From: Actinomycetota bacterium
Lineage (GTDB): Bacteria > Actinomycetota > Actinomycetes > Nanopelagicales > Nanopelagicaceae
Length of the DNA: 64,000 nt
Direction of reading: 5' to 3'
NCBI GenBank assembly: GCA_009699575.1
Contig: WLNY01000005.1
Span: 1-64,000, forward strand
Shown: in pieces, positions 19,428 through 28,767 of the stretch
Numbering within the stretch: position 1 is the stretch's first letter
Layout: each line of letters opens with the position of its first letter
Program-made: the position numbers and the translations under genes
Notes under the pieces: model-generated
Told to the model about the DNA's origin: nothing
What the model saw: only the letters and a program-made list of their open reading frames with translations
Databases searched by the model: none

Positions 19428-22400
19428 TGGCTCTTGATAAAAACATTAAGAGTGTTCTCGTTATAGGCAGTGGTCCAATAGTTATTGGACAAGCGTGTGA
19501 ATTTGATTATTCAGGAACTCAGGCTTGCAGAGTGTTACGCGAAGAGGGAATCAGAGTGATTCTAGTCAATTCGAATCCTGCGACAATAATGACCGATCCA
19601 GAATTCGCAGATGCGACCTATATTGAGCCAATTACTCCTGAGTTTATAGAGAAGATTATTGCAAAGGAAAAACCGGATGCGGTACTGGCTACATTGGGTG
19701 GTCAAACTGCACTCAACGCTGCGATTGGTCTATTTGAGCGAGGCACGCTTGCCAAGTACGGAGTCAAACTTATTGGAGCAGATGTTGATGCAATCAAGCG
19801 GGGAGAAAACCGCGAATTGTTTAGAGCAATTGTCGAGAAAGTTGGCGGAGAGTCAGCGCTATCAATTATTTGCCACACTATGGAAGATGTGCACGCCGCG
19901 GCACGATCACTTAAATTTCCAGTAGTAATAAGACCCTCATTTACTATGGGCGGACTCGGATCAGGAATCGCTTTTAACGAGGAAGAACTTGAACAGATTG
20001 CCGGTGCTGGCTTGCGTCATAGCCCAACCTCTGAACTGCTCTTAGAGGAATCAATTATTGGTTGGAAAGAATACGAATTAGAAGTAATGCGTGACCGCAA
20101 GGACAACGTAGTCATTGTGTGCAGCATTGAAAATCTGGATCCAATGGGCGTTCATACTGGGGACTCGATTACGGTAGCGCCCGCAATGACTCTTACTGAT
20201 GTTGAATACCAGAGATTGCGTGACTTATCTAAAGATATTATTAGGGAAGTAGGAGTTGATACTGGCGGATGCAATATTCAATTCGCTATTAATCCAGATT
20301 CAGGACGCATAATTGTTATAGAAATGAATCCGCGCGTATCGCGATCGAGTGCTTTAGCATCGAAAGCCACTGGTTTCCCTATCGCGAAAATTGCCACGAA
20401 ATTAGCGATTGGTTACACTCTTGATGAAATCAGAAACGATATAACAAAAGTCACGCCGGCTTCTTTTGAACCGACGCTTGATTATGTGGTTGTTAAAGCC
20501 CCACGTTTCGCTTTTGAAAAATTTGCTGATGCGGACCCACGATTAACAACGACAATGAAAAGTGTTGGCGAAGCGATGGCGATCGGACGTTCCTTTACCG
20601 AGGCATTGATGAAAGCACTTCGCTCCCTCGAAAGAAAAGAGGCACTTTTCACGTGGCCAGCCACGGTTTCAGAAGCGGACAGACATGCTTTACTCAAAGA
20701 AATGCGAATACCAACTGAGTTTCGTTTACAGCAGGTACAACGTGCGATGTGGGCTGGGGCAAGTATTGTTGAAGTATTTGAAGCTACGAAAATTGATCCG
20801 TGGTACTTAAAGGCGATTGAAGAGATCAACGAGCGAGCAGCTGCTATTGCGATGCCTGGTGAACTCAATGAGGAAGTCATACGTGGTGCTAAGGAATTAG
20901 GCTTCTCGGACTTTCAGGTTGGCGAACTCAAAGGAATACCAGAAGAAGATGTTAGAAGGATTCGCCAACACCTAGGTGTTCGACCGGTATATAAAACTGT
21001 TGATACCTGCGCCGCTGAGTTTGAAGCATTCACTCCGTATCACTATTCAAGTTATGAGGAAGAGAGCGAAGTGCGTCCTCGTACTCGTCCAGCCGTCATA
21101 ATTCTCGGAAGTGGCCCCAACAGAATTGGTCAGGGAATCGAATTCGACTATTCCTGTGTGCACGCCTCTTTTGCATTACGTGAGGCTGATTACGAGACGG
21201 TCATGATCAATTGCAATCCAGAAACAGTGTCTACAGATTACGACACAAGTGATCGACTTTACTTTGAGCCTCTCACACTCGAGGATGTTCTGGAAGTTAT
21301 TTACGCAGAAACACTGGCTGGCCCAGTTCTTGGTGTAATTACTCAATTGGGAGGGCAAACTCCTCTTGGGCTAGCCGCAGGGCTTAAGGCTGCCGGTGTA
21401 GTGATTTTGGGGACAAGCCCTGAAGCTATCAATTTAGCCGAAGAACGTGGCGCATTTGGTGAGATTCTTCAACAACAGAATCTCGATGCGCCCGAATATG
21501 GAATGGCTTCCTCTCAGCAAGAAGCAATTTCAATTGCCACAAAAATCGGGTACCCAGTGTTGGTTCGACCGTCTTTCGTTTTGGGAGGTCGGGGCATGGA
21601 GATTGTGTATGACGACACAGCATTGGGAGGTTTTATTTCTAGGGCGACTGACATCACCCCGGATCATCCTGTACTCGTTGATCGGTTCCTCGATAGCGCA
21701 ATTGAAATAGATGTAGATGCCCTTTACGACGGTGAGGAGTTATTTCTTGGTGGAGTTATGGAGCATATAGAAGAAGCTGGTATTCATTCAGGTGATAGCG
21801 CATGTGTATTGCCAGCAATGACGCTTACTCCGGATCAACATACACATATTCGAGAAGCAACACTTAAATTAGCAAGCGCTGTGGGAGTTCGAGGATTGAT
21901 AAATATCCAATTCGCCGTATCAGAAGAGAGAATATTTGTTCTTGAAGCTAACCCTCGCGCTTCTCGCACCGTGCCATTCGTAAGCAAAGCAACTGGAGTC
22001 CCACTTGCCAAAGCAGCCGCACGCATTGCTGTTGGTTCCTCCATTGCGCAGTTACGCGAAGAAGGAATTCTTCCTACAGGCAGCGATGGCATCGCGAAGG
22101 GGATTTCTGTGAAAGAAGCAGTCCTGCCGTGGAATCGTTTTAGGCGCCTCGATGGCCGTGGCGTGGATGCGGTACTTGGTCCAGAGATGCGATCCACTGG
22201 CGAGGTAATGGGAATTTCGAATTCATTTGGCGAAAGTTATGCCAAGTCCCAGATAAGTTCGTTTGGACCACTTCCAAAGAGCGGAACAGTTTTTGTCTCA
22301 CTTGCAGATAAAGACAAAAAATCGGCTCTTGAATCGGCGCGTGCCATTTCCACAATTGGGTTTCGAATCCTTGCAACATCTGGAACTGCGGATGCTCTTA

Positions 22401-22693
22401 TTGAGGCGGGTATCGAATGCACACGCGTTCGCAAGAACTCAGAGGGAATCGGACCATTAGGTGAGAAAACTGTCGTCGATATGATCAATTCTGGTGATAT
22501 TGATTTGATTATTAATACACCAGTTGGTCGTGGTACCCGTCAAGATGGTTGGCTCATTCGCACAGCAGCGGTTCAGCGATCCGTACCGTGCATTACTACC
22601 ACTGCTGGTTTTAGCGCAGCGGTAGCTGGAATTAGGGCGCTACAAAGTGAGGATCTTACTATTCGTTCGATTCAGTCTTGGCTAGGTGTGTGA
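19427..22693 (+). CDS. carB: Carbamoyl-phosphate synthase large subunit
   Basis: A 1088-residue two-ATP-grasp enzyme making carbamoyl phosphate for pyrimidine and arginine synthesis. The duplicated halves are clear: [16 protein letters not shown] with [14 protein letters not shown] in the first, and [17 protein letters not shown] with [17 protein letters not shown] in the second. The C-terminal MGS-like allosteric domain (about residues 945-1088) contains [14 protein letters not shown] and [16 protein letters not shown]. The largest gene of the window, with no sign of decay. Confidence 0.97.
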   Translation: MALDKNIKSVLVIGSGPIVIGQACEFDYSGTQACRVLREEGIRVILVNSNPATIMTDPEFADATYIEPITPEFIEKIIAKEKPDAVLATLGGQTALNAAIGLFERGTLAKYGVKLIGADVDAIKRGENRELFRAIVEKVGGESALSIICHTMEDVHAAARSLKFPVVIRPSFTMGGLGSGIAFNEEELEQIAGAGLRHSPTSELLLEESIIGWKEYELEVMRDRKDNVVIVCSIENLDPMGVHTGDSITVAPAMTLTDVEYQRLRDLSKDIIREVGVDTGGCNIQFAINPDSGRIIVIEMNPRVSRSSALASKATGFPIAKIATKLAIGYTLDEIRNDITKVTPASFEPTLDYVVVKAPRFAFEKFADADPRLTTTMKSVGEAMAIGRSFTEALMKALRSLERKEALFTWPATVSEADRHALLKEMRIPTEFRLQQVQRAMWAGASIVEVFEATKIDPWYLKAIEEINERAAAIAMPGELNEEVIRGAKELGFSDFQVGELKGIPEEDVRRIRQHLGVRPVYKTVDTCAAEFEAFTPYHYSSYEEESEVRPRTRPAVIILGSGPNRIGQGIEFDYSCVHASFALREADYETVMINCNPETVSTDYDTSDRLYFEPLTLEDVLEVIYAETLAGPVLGVITQLGGQTPLGLAAGLKAAGVVILGTSPEAINLAEERGAFGEILQQQNLDAPEYGMASSQQEAISIATKIGYPVLVRPSFVLGGRGMEIVYDDTALGGFISRATDITPDHPVLVDRFLDSAIEIDVDALYDGEELFLGGVMEHIEEAGIHSGDSACVLPAMTLTPDQHTHIREATLKLASAVGVRGLINIQFAVSEERIFVLEANPRASRTVPFVSKATGVPLAKAAARIAVGSSIAQLREEGILPTGSDGIAKGISVKEAVLPWNRFRRLDGRGVDAVLGPEMRSTGEVMGISNSFGESYAKSQISSFGPLPKSGTVFVSLADKDKKSALESARAISTIGFRILATSGTADALIEAGIECTRVRKNSEGIGPLGEKTVVDMINSGDIDLIINTPVGRGTRQDGWLIRTAAVQRSVPCITTTAGFSAAVAGIRALQSEDLTIRSIQSWLGV

Positions 22694-23541
22694 TGTCAGC
22701 AATTAATAAATTTGCCGAGCAAATCAGGCCAATTGTCGTCAGCAATAAACGAGTGGGTCAATACCACCAAATAATTCTCAATGTAGGTGATGTTGTTACA
22801 AACTGTCGGCCAGGAAATTTTATTGCTATTAATGTTGGCGGCGAGAGTACTCGGATGATTCTACGAAGAGCATTCGCAATATCGAGAGTCTCCACCTCGG
22901 GAGTTCTGGGTGGAACCATGGAATTAATTGTTGCACCTCACGGACAAGGAAGTAGATGGCTCTGTTCACTGCAGGAAGGTGCAGAAATCGATGCCATCAC
23001 CCCGCTTGGAAGTGCCTTTGGAATTCCAACATCTCCGGTAAATGCACTTCTAGTCGGCGGTGGATATGGTTCAGCTCCGCTCTTTGGTTTGGCAGAAGTT
23101 TTGAAATCTAGAGGGTGCAGAGTTGATATGTACCTTGGTGCCAGTACTGGCTCAAAAATATATGCGCCAATGGAGGGCAAAAGGGCAGTAAATACTCTGC
23201 GAATTTATACCGAAGATGGCTCCATGGGTGAGATTGGTCGCGTCACCGCTCCGATTGCACAATTGATCGCAGAAGGCGCTGTCGATGTCATTTATTCTTG
23301 CGGCCCCATGGGTATGCTCTCGGCTATCTCGTCAATCGTTAAAGGTTCTGATGTGGTCCATCAATGTGCAGTTGAAGAGTCAATGGCCTGTGGTGTGGGA
23401 ATTTGCATGACTTGCGTTATCCCCGTTGCAGATGAATTCGGCGTGACAACAATGAAACGTTCATGCATTGATGGCCCCGTGATGGATGGATCACTGGTTC
23501 AATGGAACTTAGTAGGCAAAATTCCAGAGGTAACACCATGA
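22693..23541 (+). CDS. pyrK: Dihydroorotate dehydrogenase electron-transfer subunit
   Basis: A 282-residue iron-sulfur flavoprotein. The FAD region (LRRAFAISR) and the NAD-binding region (LLVGGGYGSAPLFGLAEVL) are visible. Near the C terminus the [2Fe-2S] cysteines appear as CAVEESMACGVGICMTC, with a further Cys in KRSCIDGPV. PyrK passes electrons from class 1B PyrD to NAD+. ATG 22693 shares a base with the carB stop (TGATG); an in-frame TTG five codons earlier would start inside carB and is less likely. Together with pyrD it makes this an NAD-linked pathway, unlike the quinone-linked class 2 enzyme of mycobacteria. Confidence 0.92.
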   Translation: MSAINKFAEQIRPIVVSNKRVGQYHQIILNVGDVVTNCRPGNFIAINVGGESTRMILRRAFAISRVSTSGVLGGTMELIVAPHGQGSRWLCSLQEGAEIDAITPLGSAFGIPTSPVNALLVGGGYGSAPLFGLAEVLKSRGCRVDMYLGASTGSKIYAPMEGKRAVNTLRIYTEDGSMGEIGRVTAPIAQLIAEGAVDVIYSCGPMGMLSAISSIVKGSDVVHQCAVEESMACGVGICMTCVIPVADEFGVTTMKRSCIDGPVMDGSLVQWNLVGKIPEVTP

Positions 23542-24479
23542 TTGACATGTCGACGACTCTTGGTACGGCTTGGTTTGCACATCCAATATTTACAGCAAGT
23601 GGATGTGCAAGTTCAGGAAAAGAATTAGCTCAATTTATTAATCTCGAAGATATAGGCGCAGTAGTTACAAAATCTGTGATGAACAAGGCTCGTCATGGGC
23701 GACCAACTCCTCGCATGGCTGAGACTGCAAGTGGAATGGTCAATTCGATTGGACTCCAAGGCCCAGGAATTGATTCATTTCTGGCTAATGACCTACCGTG
23801 GTTAGTTGAAAATAGAGCGAGAGTAATTGTCTCTATTGCAGGGGAGACAGTTGAAGAATATGCGGTTCTTGCTCGTAAATTGAGATCTGCCCCAGGAATC
23901 AGCGCGGTAGAAGTAAATATTTCCTGCCCCAATGTTGAGAATCGCGGATTGGTCTTCGCATGCGACCCAGATGCCTCCCGTAATGTCATTGATGGAGTAC
24001 GCCGAGCACTAGGTGGTGAATTGCCGATCATCGCCAAACTTTCTCCAGATGTGACGGATCTTGTCTCCATCGCTCGGGGAGTAATTGATTCGGGAGCGGA
24101 TGGGTTGGCTTTAATTAATACAGTTCTTGCCATGGTGATAAATATTGATTCAATGCGCCCACATCTTGCGGGGAAAACTGGTGGCCTTTCTGGTCCAGCG
24201 ATAAAACCAATTGCAGTGCGCGCGATTTATCAGGTTCACAGTGCGATGCCGAAAGTACCCATTCTCGGTATGGGTGGAGTGTCATCAGGGCGAGACGCAC
24301 TTGAATTGATCTTGGCGGGGGCAAGTGGCGTTTCAGTAGGCACGGCTTCCTTTGGTAATCCAAGTGCTGTAACGCAGATCCAGAATGAATTGCAATTTCT
24401 CCTTGAGGCACGCGGTTTTACTTCACTTACTCAAGCGGTTGGATACGCACATCGAATAGAGGAGGCAAGTACATCGTGA
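23538..24479 (+). CDS. pyrD: Dihydroorotate dehydrogenase class 1B catalytic subunit
   Basis: A 313-residue TIM-barrel flavoenzyme. FTASGCASSGKE near residues 17-28, NISCPNVENRG near 127-137 (the SCPN loop carries the candidate catalytic Cys), AKLSPDVTD near 166, INTV near 193, and GKTGGLSGPAIKP near 212-224 fit PyrDB. There is no N-terminal membrane helix, so it is not class 2. ATG 23538 overlaps the pyrK stop by 4 nt and is chosen over upstream in-frame codons that lie inside pyrK. Confidence 0.93.
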   Translation: MIDMSTTLGTAWFAHPIFTASGCASSGKELAQFINLEDIGAVVTKSVMNKARHGRPTPRMAETASGMVNSIGLQGPGIDSFLANDLPWLVENRARVIVSIAGETVEEYAVLARKLRSAPGISAVEVNISCPNVENRGLVFACDPDASRNVIDGVRRALGGELPIIAKLSPDVTDLVSIARGVIDSGADGLALINTVLAMVINIDSMRPHLAGKTGGLSGPAIKPIAVRAIYQVHSAMPKVPILGMGGVSSGRDALELILAGASGVSVGTASFGNPSAVTQIQNELQFLLEARGFTSLTQAVGYAHRIEEASTS

Positions 24480-25183
24480 GCAATCGGGCACCGATTATTT
24501 TGGCAGTAGATACTTCCTCTATAAGCACTGCAATATCGTGGATAAAAGCAACAGAAGATTATGTTTCAGGATACAAACTAGGACTTGAATTCTTTTTAGC
24601 ATGTGGCCTTGATGGAGTAAAAGAGGTTTCGCAGCATATTGACCTTGATTTATTTCTTGACCTTAAGCTGCACGATATTCCCAATACAGTTTCAAAAGCA
24701 GCAAAGGCAATCGAAGAGTTTTCTCCACGGTTTCTGACAGTTCATGCAAGTGGAGGCACTGCAATGATTGCGGCAGCGGTTCACTCTCTTCCAAACACAT
24801 TAGTTACAGCAGTCACGATTTTGACTTCCCTGTCTGCCTTAGATGTACACGAAATTGGCTACTCTCAACCACCATTAGAGTCTGCGGTTCGACTCGCGTC
24901 ACTTGCAGTAAAGGCAGGCGCGAAAGCTTTAGTGTGTTCACCTCAAGAGACATCAGCGATTCGAAATGAGGTAGGCGCGGAACCTGTGATTATCACACCA
25001 GGAGTTCGTCCAATCGAGTCTTCTGGTGGCGACGATCAGGTTCGCACAATGACGCCGTCGCAGGCAATTCGCCAGGGAGCTAACTACGTCGTTATTGGTC
25101 GCCCTGTTACAGGCGGGGATTCGCTTCAAGATATACACACTCGGGCCAAGAAAATAGCCGCCGATATTTTAATCGGAGAGTAA
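24476..25183 (+). CDS. pyrF: Orotidine 5'-phosphate decarboxylase, type 1
   Basis: A 235-residue decarboxylase making UMP. The catalytic motif LDLKLHDIPNTV is near residues 61-72, and the phosphate-binding region is VIGRPVTGGDSL near 204-215. Length and the DLK-x-HDIPNT motif match the short type 1 enzyme of E. coli and Bacillus. Mycobacteria and Streptomyces have the longer type 2 enzyme with a DAKRGDI motif. The GTG start overlaps the pyrD stop. It ends the pyr operon; pyrE is not in the window. Confidence 0.94.
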   Translation: MSNRAPIILAVDTSSISTAISWIKATEDYVSGYKLGLEFFLACGLDGVKEVSQHIDLDLFLDLKLHDIPNTVSKAAKAIEEFSPRFLTVHASGGTAMIAAAVHSLPNTLVTAVTILTSLSALDVHEIGYSQPPLESAVRLASLAVKAGAKALVCSPQETSAIRNEVGAEPVIITPGVRPIESSGGDDQVRTMTPSQAIRQGANYVVIGRPVTGGDSLQDIHTRAKKIAADILIGE

Positions 25184-25191
25184 CTCTGTAC

Positions 25192-25197
25192 TAGATT
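25192..25197 (+). promoter_or_regulatory. -10 element TAGATT for a leaderless mIHF-gmk transcript
   Basis: TAGATT is followed by exactly 6 nt and then GTG 25204. A start of transcription 6-8 nt after the hexamer would fall on or beside the start codon. No Shine-Dalgarno lies at a usable distance; GGAGAG at 25175-25180 is too far away. Confidence 0.5.
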
Positions 25198-25203
25198 GTG
25201 CAC

Positions 25204-26064
25204 GTGTCTACGCCCCCGAAACTGACTCCCCAAGCTCGAGCGGCAGCCCTAGAAAAGGCGAAAGTTTCCCGCCAGGAGCGGGCTTTCATAAAAGCATCTC
25301 TCAAAGCGGGCGACGTATTTCTTTCCGATGTTTTAGATATGGCTCAAAAGAATGAAGCGGTAGGAAAAATGAGAGTCGCTGACTTACTCTCTTCACTGTC
25401 AGGAGTAGGAAAAGTTCGCGCGCAAAGTATTATGGAGAAGATTGGAATTTCTCCTACTCGAAGAATCCAAGGTTTGGGTGTTCATCAGTTACTGGCATTA
25501 CGTAAAGAATTTTCGATACCAACTTTTCGGGGAAAACTCTTTGTGCTTTCGGGCCCAGGTGGCGTTGGCAAAAGTACGGTGGCAAAAGAGTTGCGCAAAA
25601 ACAGTGATTTTTGGGTGAGCATCTCAGCAACAACACGGGAACCCCGTGCAAATGAAATTGAAGGAATAGATTACAAGTTTTTAAGTAACGAAGAATTCGA
25701 CAGGGAAATAGCTGAAGATAATTTCCTTGAGTGGGCAGCTTTCGCTGGCTCTCGGTATGGGTCTCCTCGTAGACCTGTTGAAACAGCCCTCGCATCTGGG
25801 CGTAATGTTTTGCTGGAGATAGAAATTGCCGGTGCTAGGCAGGTGAAGCAGCACGCGCCAGAAGCGATCTTGGTCTTCCTAGAACCTCCCAGCTGGGAGG
25901 AGCTTGTCGGCCGCCTGGAAGGCAGAGCTACGGATTCTCCCGAGAGACGCGCTCAGAGACTGCTTTTGGCGCAAGAAGAATTGGCTGCAGCGTCATTTTT
26001 TGACGTTGTTATCACTAATGATCAGGTCAGTAAGGTCGTCGATAGGCTGTTATCCTTAGCCTAA
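25204..26064 (+). CDS. gmk: mIHF-guanylate kinase fusion protein
   Basis: A 286-residue fusion. Residues 1 to about 104 match a complete actinobacterial integration host factor (mIHF): LTPQARAAALEKA, SLSGVGKVRAQSIMEKIGI (the H2TH-like DNA-binding turn), then RRIQGLGVHQLLALRKEF, equivalent to the normal mIHF C terminus. From about 108 it continues into guanylate kinase (GMP to GDP), with Walker A SGPGGVGKST at 116-125, SATTREPRANEIEG and LEIEIAGARQVKQ. In Mycobacterium the two are separate adjacent genes. No stop, ATG or ribosome-binding site interrupts the junction. GTG 25198 is an alternative start two codons earlier. The kinase part is about 180 residues, complete though compact. Confidence 0.9.
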   Translation: MSTPPKLTPQARAAALEKAKVSRQERAFIKASLKAGDVFLSDVLDMAQKNEAVGKMRVADLLSSLSGVGKVRAQSIMEKIGISPTRRIQGLGVHQLLALRKEFSIPTFRGKLFVLSGPGGVGKSTVAKELRKNSDFWVSISATTREPRANEIEGIDYKFLSNEEFDREIAEDNFLEWAAFAGSRYGSPRRPVETALASGRNVLLEIEIAGARQVKQHAPEAILVFLEPPSWEELVGRLEGRATDSPERRAQRLLLAQEELAAASFFDVVITNDQVSKVVDRLLSLA

Positions 26065-26102
26065 GTTTCCAACGCGTACAGCTACATTTTTAGGAGAAAT
26101 AC

Positions 26103-26351
26103 ATGGACGGTATTACTAACCCACCAATTGATGAACTTCTTGACAAGAGTGGATCCAAGTACAGCCTAGTTCTCTATGCAGCCAAGCGTGCACGCCAAAT
26201 CAACGCGTACTACTCACAACTTGGTGAAGGACTTTTGGAATATGTAGGGCCTTTGGTTGAAACTCATATTCACGAGAAGCCACTCTCTATTGCATTGCGC
26301 GAAATTAACGAAGGTCTTCTCACAATCGAAAATCTAGAACCAACCGCGTAA
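26103..26351 (+). CDS. rpoZ: RNA polymerase omega subunit
   Basis: An 82-residue omega subunit that binds beta' and aids RNA polymerase assembly. [29 protein letters not shown] is the conserved core (residues 6-34), and the C-terminal [16 protein letters not shown] is typical of Actinobacteria. AGGAG lies 6 nt before the ATG. The gmk-rpoZ-coaBC-metK-priA order is the standard actinobacterial arrangement. Confidence 0.95.
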   Translation: MDGITNPPIDELLDKSGSKYSLVLYAAKRARQINAYYSQLGEGLLEYVGPLVETHIHEKPLSIALREINEGLLTIENLEPTA

Positions 26352-26376
26352 GTAACACCGCGCCTCTTTTCACACT

Positions 26377-27564
26377 ATGAAGAGCAGAAACCGAGAGTTA
26401 ATCCTTGGTATTGGTGGAGGTATTGCAGCGTATAAGTCCTGTGAATTACTACGTCGTTTCCAAGACAGTGGCTTCGGCGTAACCGTTATCCCAACGCCTT
26501 CAAGTCTGAATTTCGTTGGTCTTGCGACGTGGGAAGCGCTCTCAGGGCGTGAAGTAACCACTGGAGTATTTCAAGATGTCAAGAATGTACGACATATCTC
26601 ACTGGCTCACGATCACGGCGCGATAGTTATTGCGCCCGCAACTGCTGATCTCATTGCTCGCCTGGCAGCTGGGCGAGCAGATGATCTGCTCACCAATGTG
26701 GTTTTGGCTTCGACTTCTCCTAAGATTTTAGTGCCCGCAATGCATCCAGCAATGTGGAAAAATCCGGCAACAATGGAAAACATTCGCACATTGAAAGAGC
26801 GCGGCTTTCACGTGATTACACCAGATGTGGGGCGCCTAACGGGAGAGGATGTCGGAATAGGTCGTTTTCCTACCGTTGAACGAATAATCAAGGAATGCAC
26901 AGAGTTTCTCAATAGTGACTTGAATTTTATAGGCAAAAAGGTTTTAGTTTCGGCTGGCGGTACCCGTGAGGCTATAGATCCGGTGCGCTACATCGGAAAT
27001 CGAAGTTCTGGCAAGCAAGGATATGCAATTGCAACATCGGCCCTTGATCGGGGAGCGCAGGTAGTGCTTGTCTTAGCTAATTCGGCACTACCCGATCTGC
27101 CAGGTGCTACAACGATACGAGTCGAGACCGCTCAGGAGATGTCTACGGCACTTCATCAACATTTCCCAGAGTGTGATCTCCTTGCAATGGCAGCTGCTGT
27201 ATCCGATGCTCGGCCCGTAACGCCATCTAGTCAAAAAATTAAGAAGGATAAGTTCACGTCCATCGAACTAACACAGAACCCCGACATTCTTGCCTCGTTG
27301 GCAGCGTCTAAAAAAAGAAACCAGATCATCATCGGCTTCGCTGCCGAGACCCAACTAAAACCTTCCGAGGCTCGAGAGAAATTGGCGAAGAAAGGTGCCG
27401 ATATCGCTTACGTCAATGATGTGTCACAGGGCGCAATCTTTGGTCAAGATGTGAGTTCTGGAGTCCTCTTTACTGACACAGGTGAAGAGATCGTGATTTC
27501 TGACATGGAGAAAGACACGCTTGCCCATATCATGCTCGATTGCGCCCTATCTGCGTTAAGTTAG
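26377..27564 (+). CDS. coaBC: Bifunctional phosphopantothenoylcysteine decarboxylase / synthetase
   Basis: A 395-residue bifunctional CoA-pathway enzyme. The N-terminal flavin decarboxylase (CoaC, about residues 1-180) has [15 protein letters not shown], the catalytic His region [18 protein letters not shown] and PAMHPAMW. The C-terminal synthetase (CoaB) begins at [20 protein letters not shown] (about 189) and has the conserved IKKDK near 288. It couples 4'-phosphopantothenate to cysteine and then decarboxylates the product. metK follows after 4 nt. Confidence 0.94.
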   Translation: MKSRNRELILGIGGGIAAYKSCELLRRFQDSGFGVTVIPTPSSLNFVGLATWEALSGREVTTGVFQDVKNVRHISLAHDHGAIVIAPATADLIARLAAGRADDLLTNVVLASTSPKILVPAMHPAMWKNPATMENIRTLKERGFHVITPDVGRLTGEDVGIGRFPTVERIIKECTEFLNSDLNFIGKKVLVSAGGTREAIDPVRYIGNRSSGKQGYAIATSALDRGAQVVLVLANSALPDLPGATTIRVETAQEMSTALHQHFPECDLLAMAAAVSDARPVTPSSQKIKKDKFTSIELTQNPDILASLAASKKRNQIIIGFAAETQLKPSEAREKLAKKGADIAYVNDVSQGAIFGQDVSSGVLFTDTGEEIVISDMEKDTLAHIMLDCALSALS

Positions 27565-27568
27565 CCCA

Positions 27569-28759
27569 ATGTCTGCGCGCCTATTTACATCTGAATCAGT
27601 CACCGAAGGCCACCCGGATAAAATTGCGGATCAGATTTCTGATGCAATTCTTGATTCACTCATCGGTCCAGATCCCACAAGTCGCGTTGCGGTTGAAACC
27701 CTCATTACGACAGGCCAGGTTCATGTTGCTGGGGAAGTGACAACCGATGTCTACGCAGATATCACCGGGATTATTCGAGACACAGTTTTGGCAATCGGGT
27801 ATGACTCATCAGATAAAGGCTTCGACGGAAATTCCTGCGGCGTAAGTGTCTCTATTGGTCAGCAGTCTCAGGACATTGCTCAGGGAGTTGATGATGCTTA
27901 CGAGAATCGTGTTTCGTTTTCCGGCGACCCTTTAGATTTACAAGGTGCCGGCGACCAAGGATTAATGTTTGGTTACGCGTGCGATGACACCAAGGAATTA
28001 ATGCCACTTCCAATTTGGTTAGCGCACGAATTAGCAGCCCAATTGGCGAAAGTTCGAAAGTCTGGAGAGCTGGAATATTTACGTCCTGATGGAAAAACGC
28101 AGGTCACTATTGAGTACGAAGGTGACAAGGCTGTAGCCCTAAATACAATAGTTGTTTCCTCGCAACATAGAGCAGATATTGATGTCACAAAACAACTCAC
28201 ACCAGAGATTATTGCGTATGTAATCAACCCCGTCTTAGAGAAGATTGATTTGCCTCGTAGCGATTTAAACATATTGATCAATCCGACAGGTCGGTTCGTG
28301 ATCGGTGGCCCGATGGGAGATGCCGGACTCACTGGACGAAAAATAATTGTTGATACATACGGTGGTATGGCGCGACATGGCGGGGGGGCATTCAGTGGGA
28401 AAGATCCATCAAAGGTTGATCGATCTGCTGCATATGCCATGCGCTGGGTGGCTAAGAATGTGGTGGCAGCAGGACTTGCTCGTCGCTGCGAAGTCCAAGT
28501 TGCTTACGCAATTGGAAAAGCACAACCCGTTGGTTTATTTGTAGAGACGTTCGGAACACACACTGTGCCAGTTATCGAGATTCAAAACGCAGTATTGACC
28601 GTTTTCGATTTGCGTCCTGCGGCTATTATTGCGCAATTGGATTTATTACGACCTATTTATTCTAAGACAAGCGCCTATGGGCACTTTGGTCGCGAACTCC
28701 CTGAATTCACGTGGGAGAGAACCAACCGAATAGACGCACTTCGCGCCGCAATCAAGTAG
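27569..28759 (+). CDS. metK: S-adenosylmethionine synthetase
   Basis: A 396-residue enzyme making SAM from methionine and ATP. Signatures: [20 protein letters not shown] (residues 10-29), [12 protein letters not shown] (about 127-138) and the P-loop-like [21 protein letters not shown] (about 249-269). No SAM riboswitch or other leader precedes it; only 4 nt separate it from coaBC, so it is co-transcribed. Confidence 0.96.
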   Translation: MSARLFTSESVTEGHPDKIADQISDAILDSLIGPDPTSRVAVETLITTGQVHVAGEVTTDVYADITGIIRDTVLAIGYDSSDKGFDGNSCGVSVSIGQQSQDIAQGVDDAYENRVSFSGDPLDLQGAGDQGLMFGYACDDTKELMPLPIWLAHELAAQLAKVRKSGELEYLRPDGKTQVTIEYEGDKAVALNTIVVSSQHRADIDVTKQLTPEIIAYVINPVLEKIDLPRSDLNILINPTGRFVIGGPMGDAGLTGRKIIVDTYGGMARHGGGAFSGKDPSKVDRSAAYAMRWVAKNVVAAGLARRCEVQVAYAIGKAQPVGLFVETFGTHTVPVIEIQNAVLTVFDLRPAAIIAQLDLLRPIYSKTSAYGHFGRELPEFTWERTNRIDALRAAIK

Positions 28760-28767
28760 ATACTTCC

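Noticed and set aside
23693..24133. 146-codon open frame on the minus strand
   Set aside because: It is antisense to pyrD, with shadow-like composition and no start signal.
27565..27568. SAM riboswitch before metK
   Set aside because: Only 4 nt separate coaBC and metK, so there is no room for one.
27973..28440. 155-codon open frame on the minus strand
   Set aside because: It lies wholly within metK, an essential and clearly coding gene, and shows no family resemblance.
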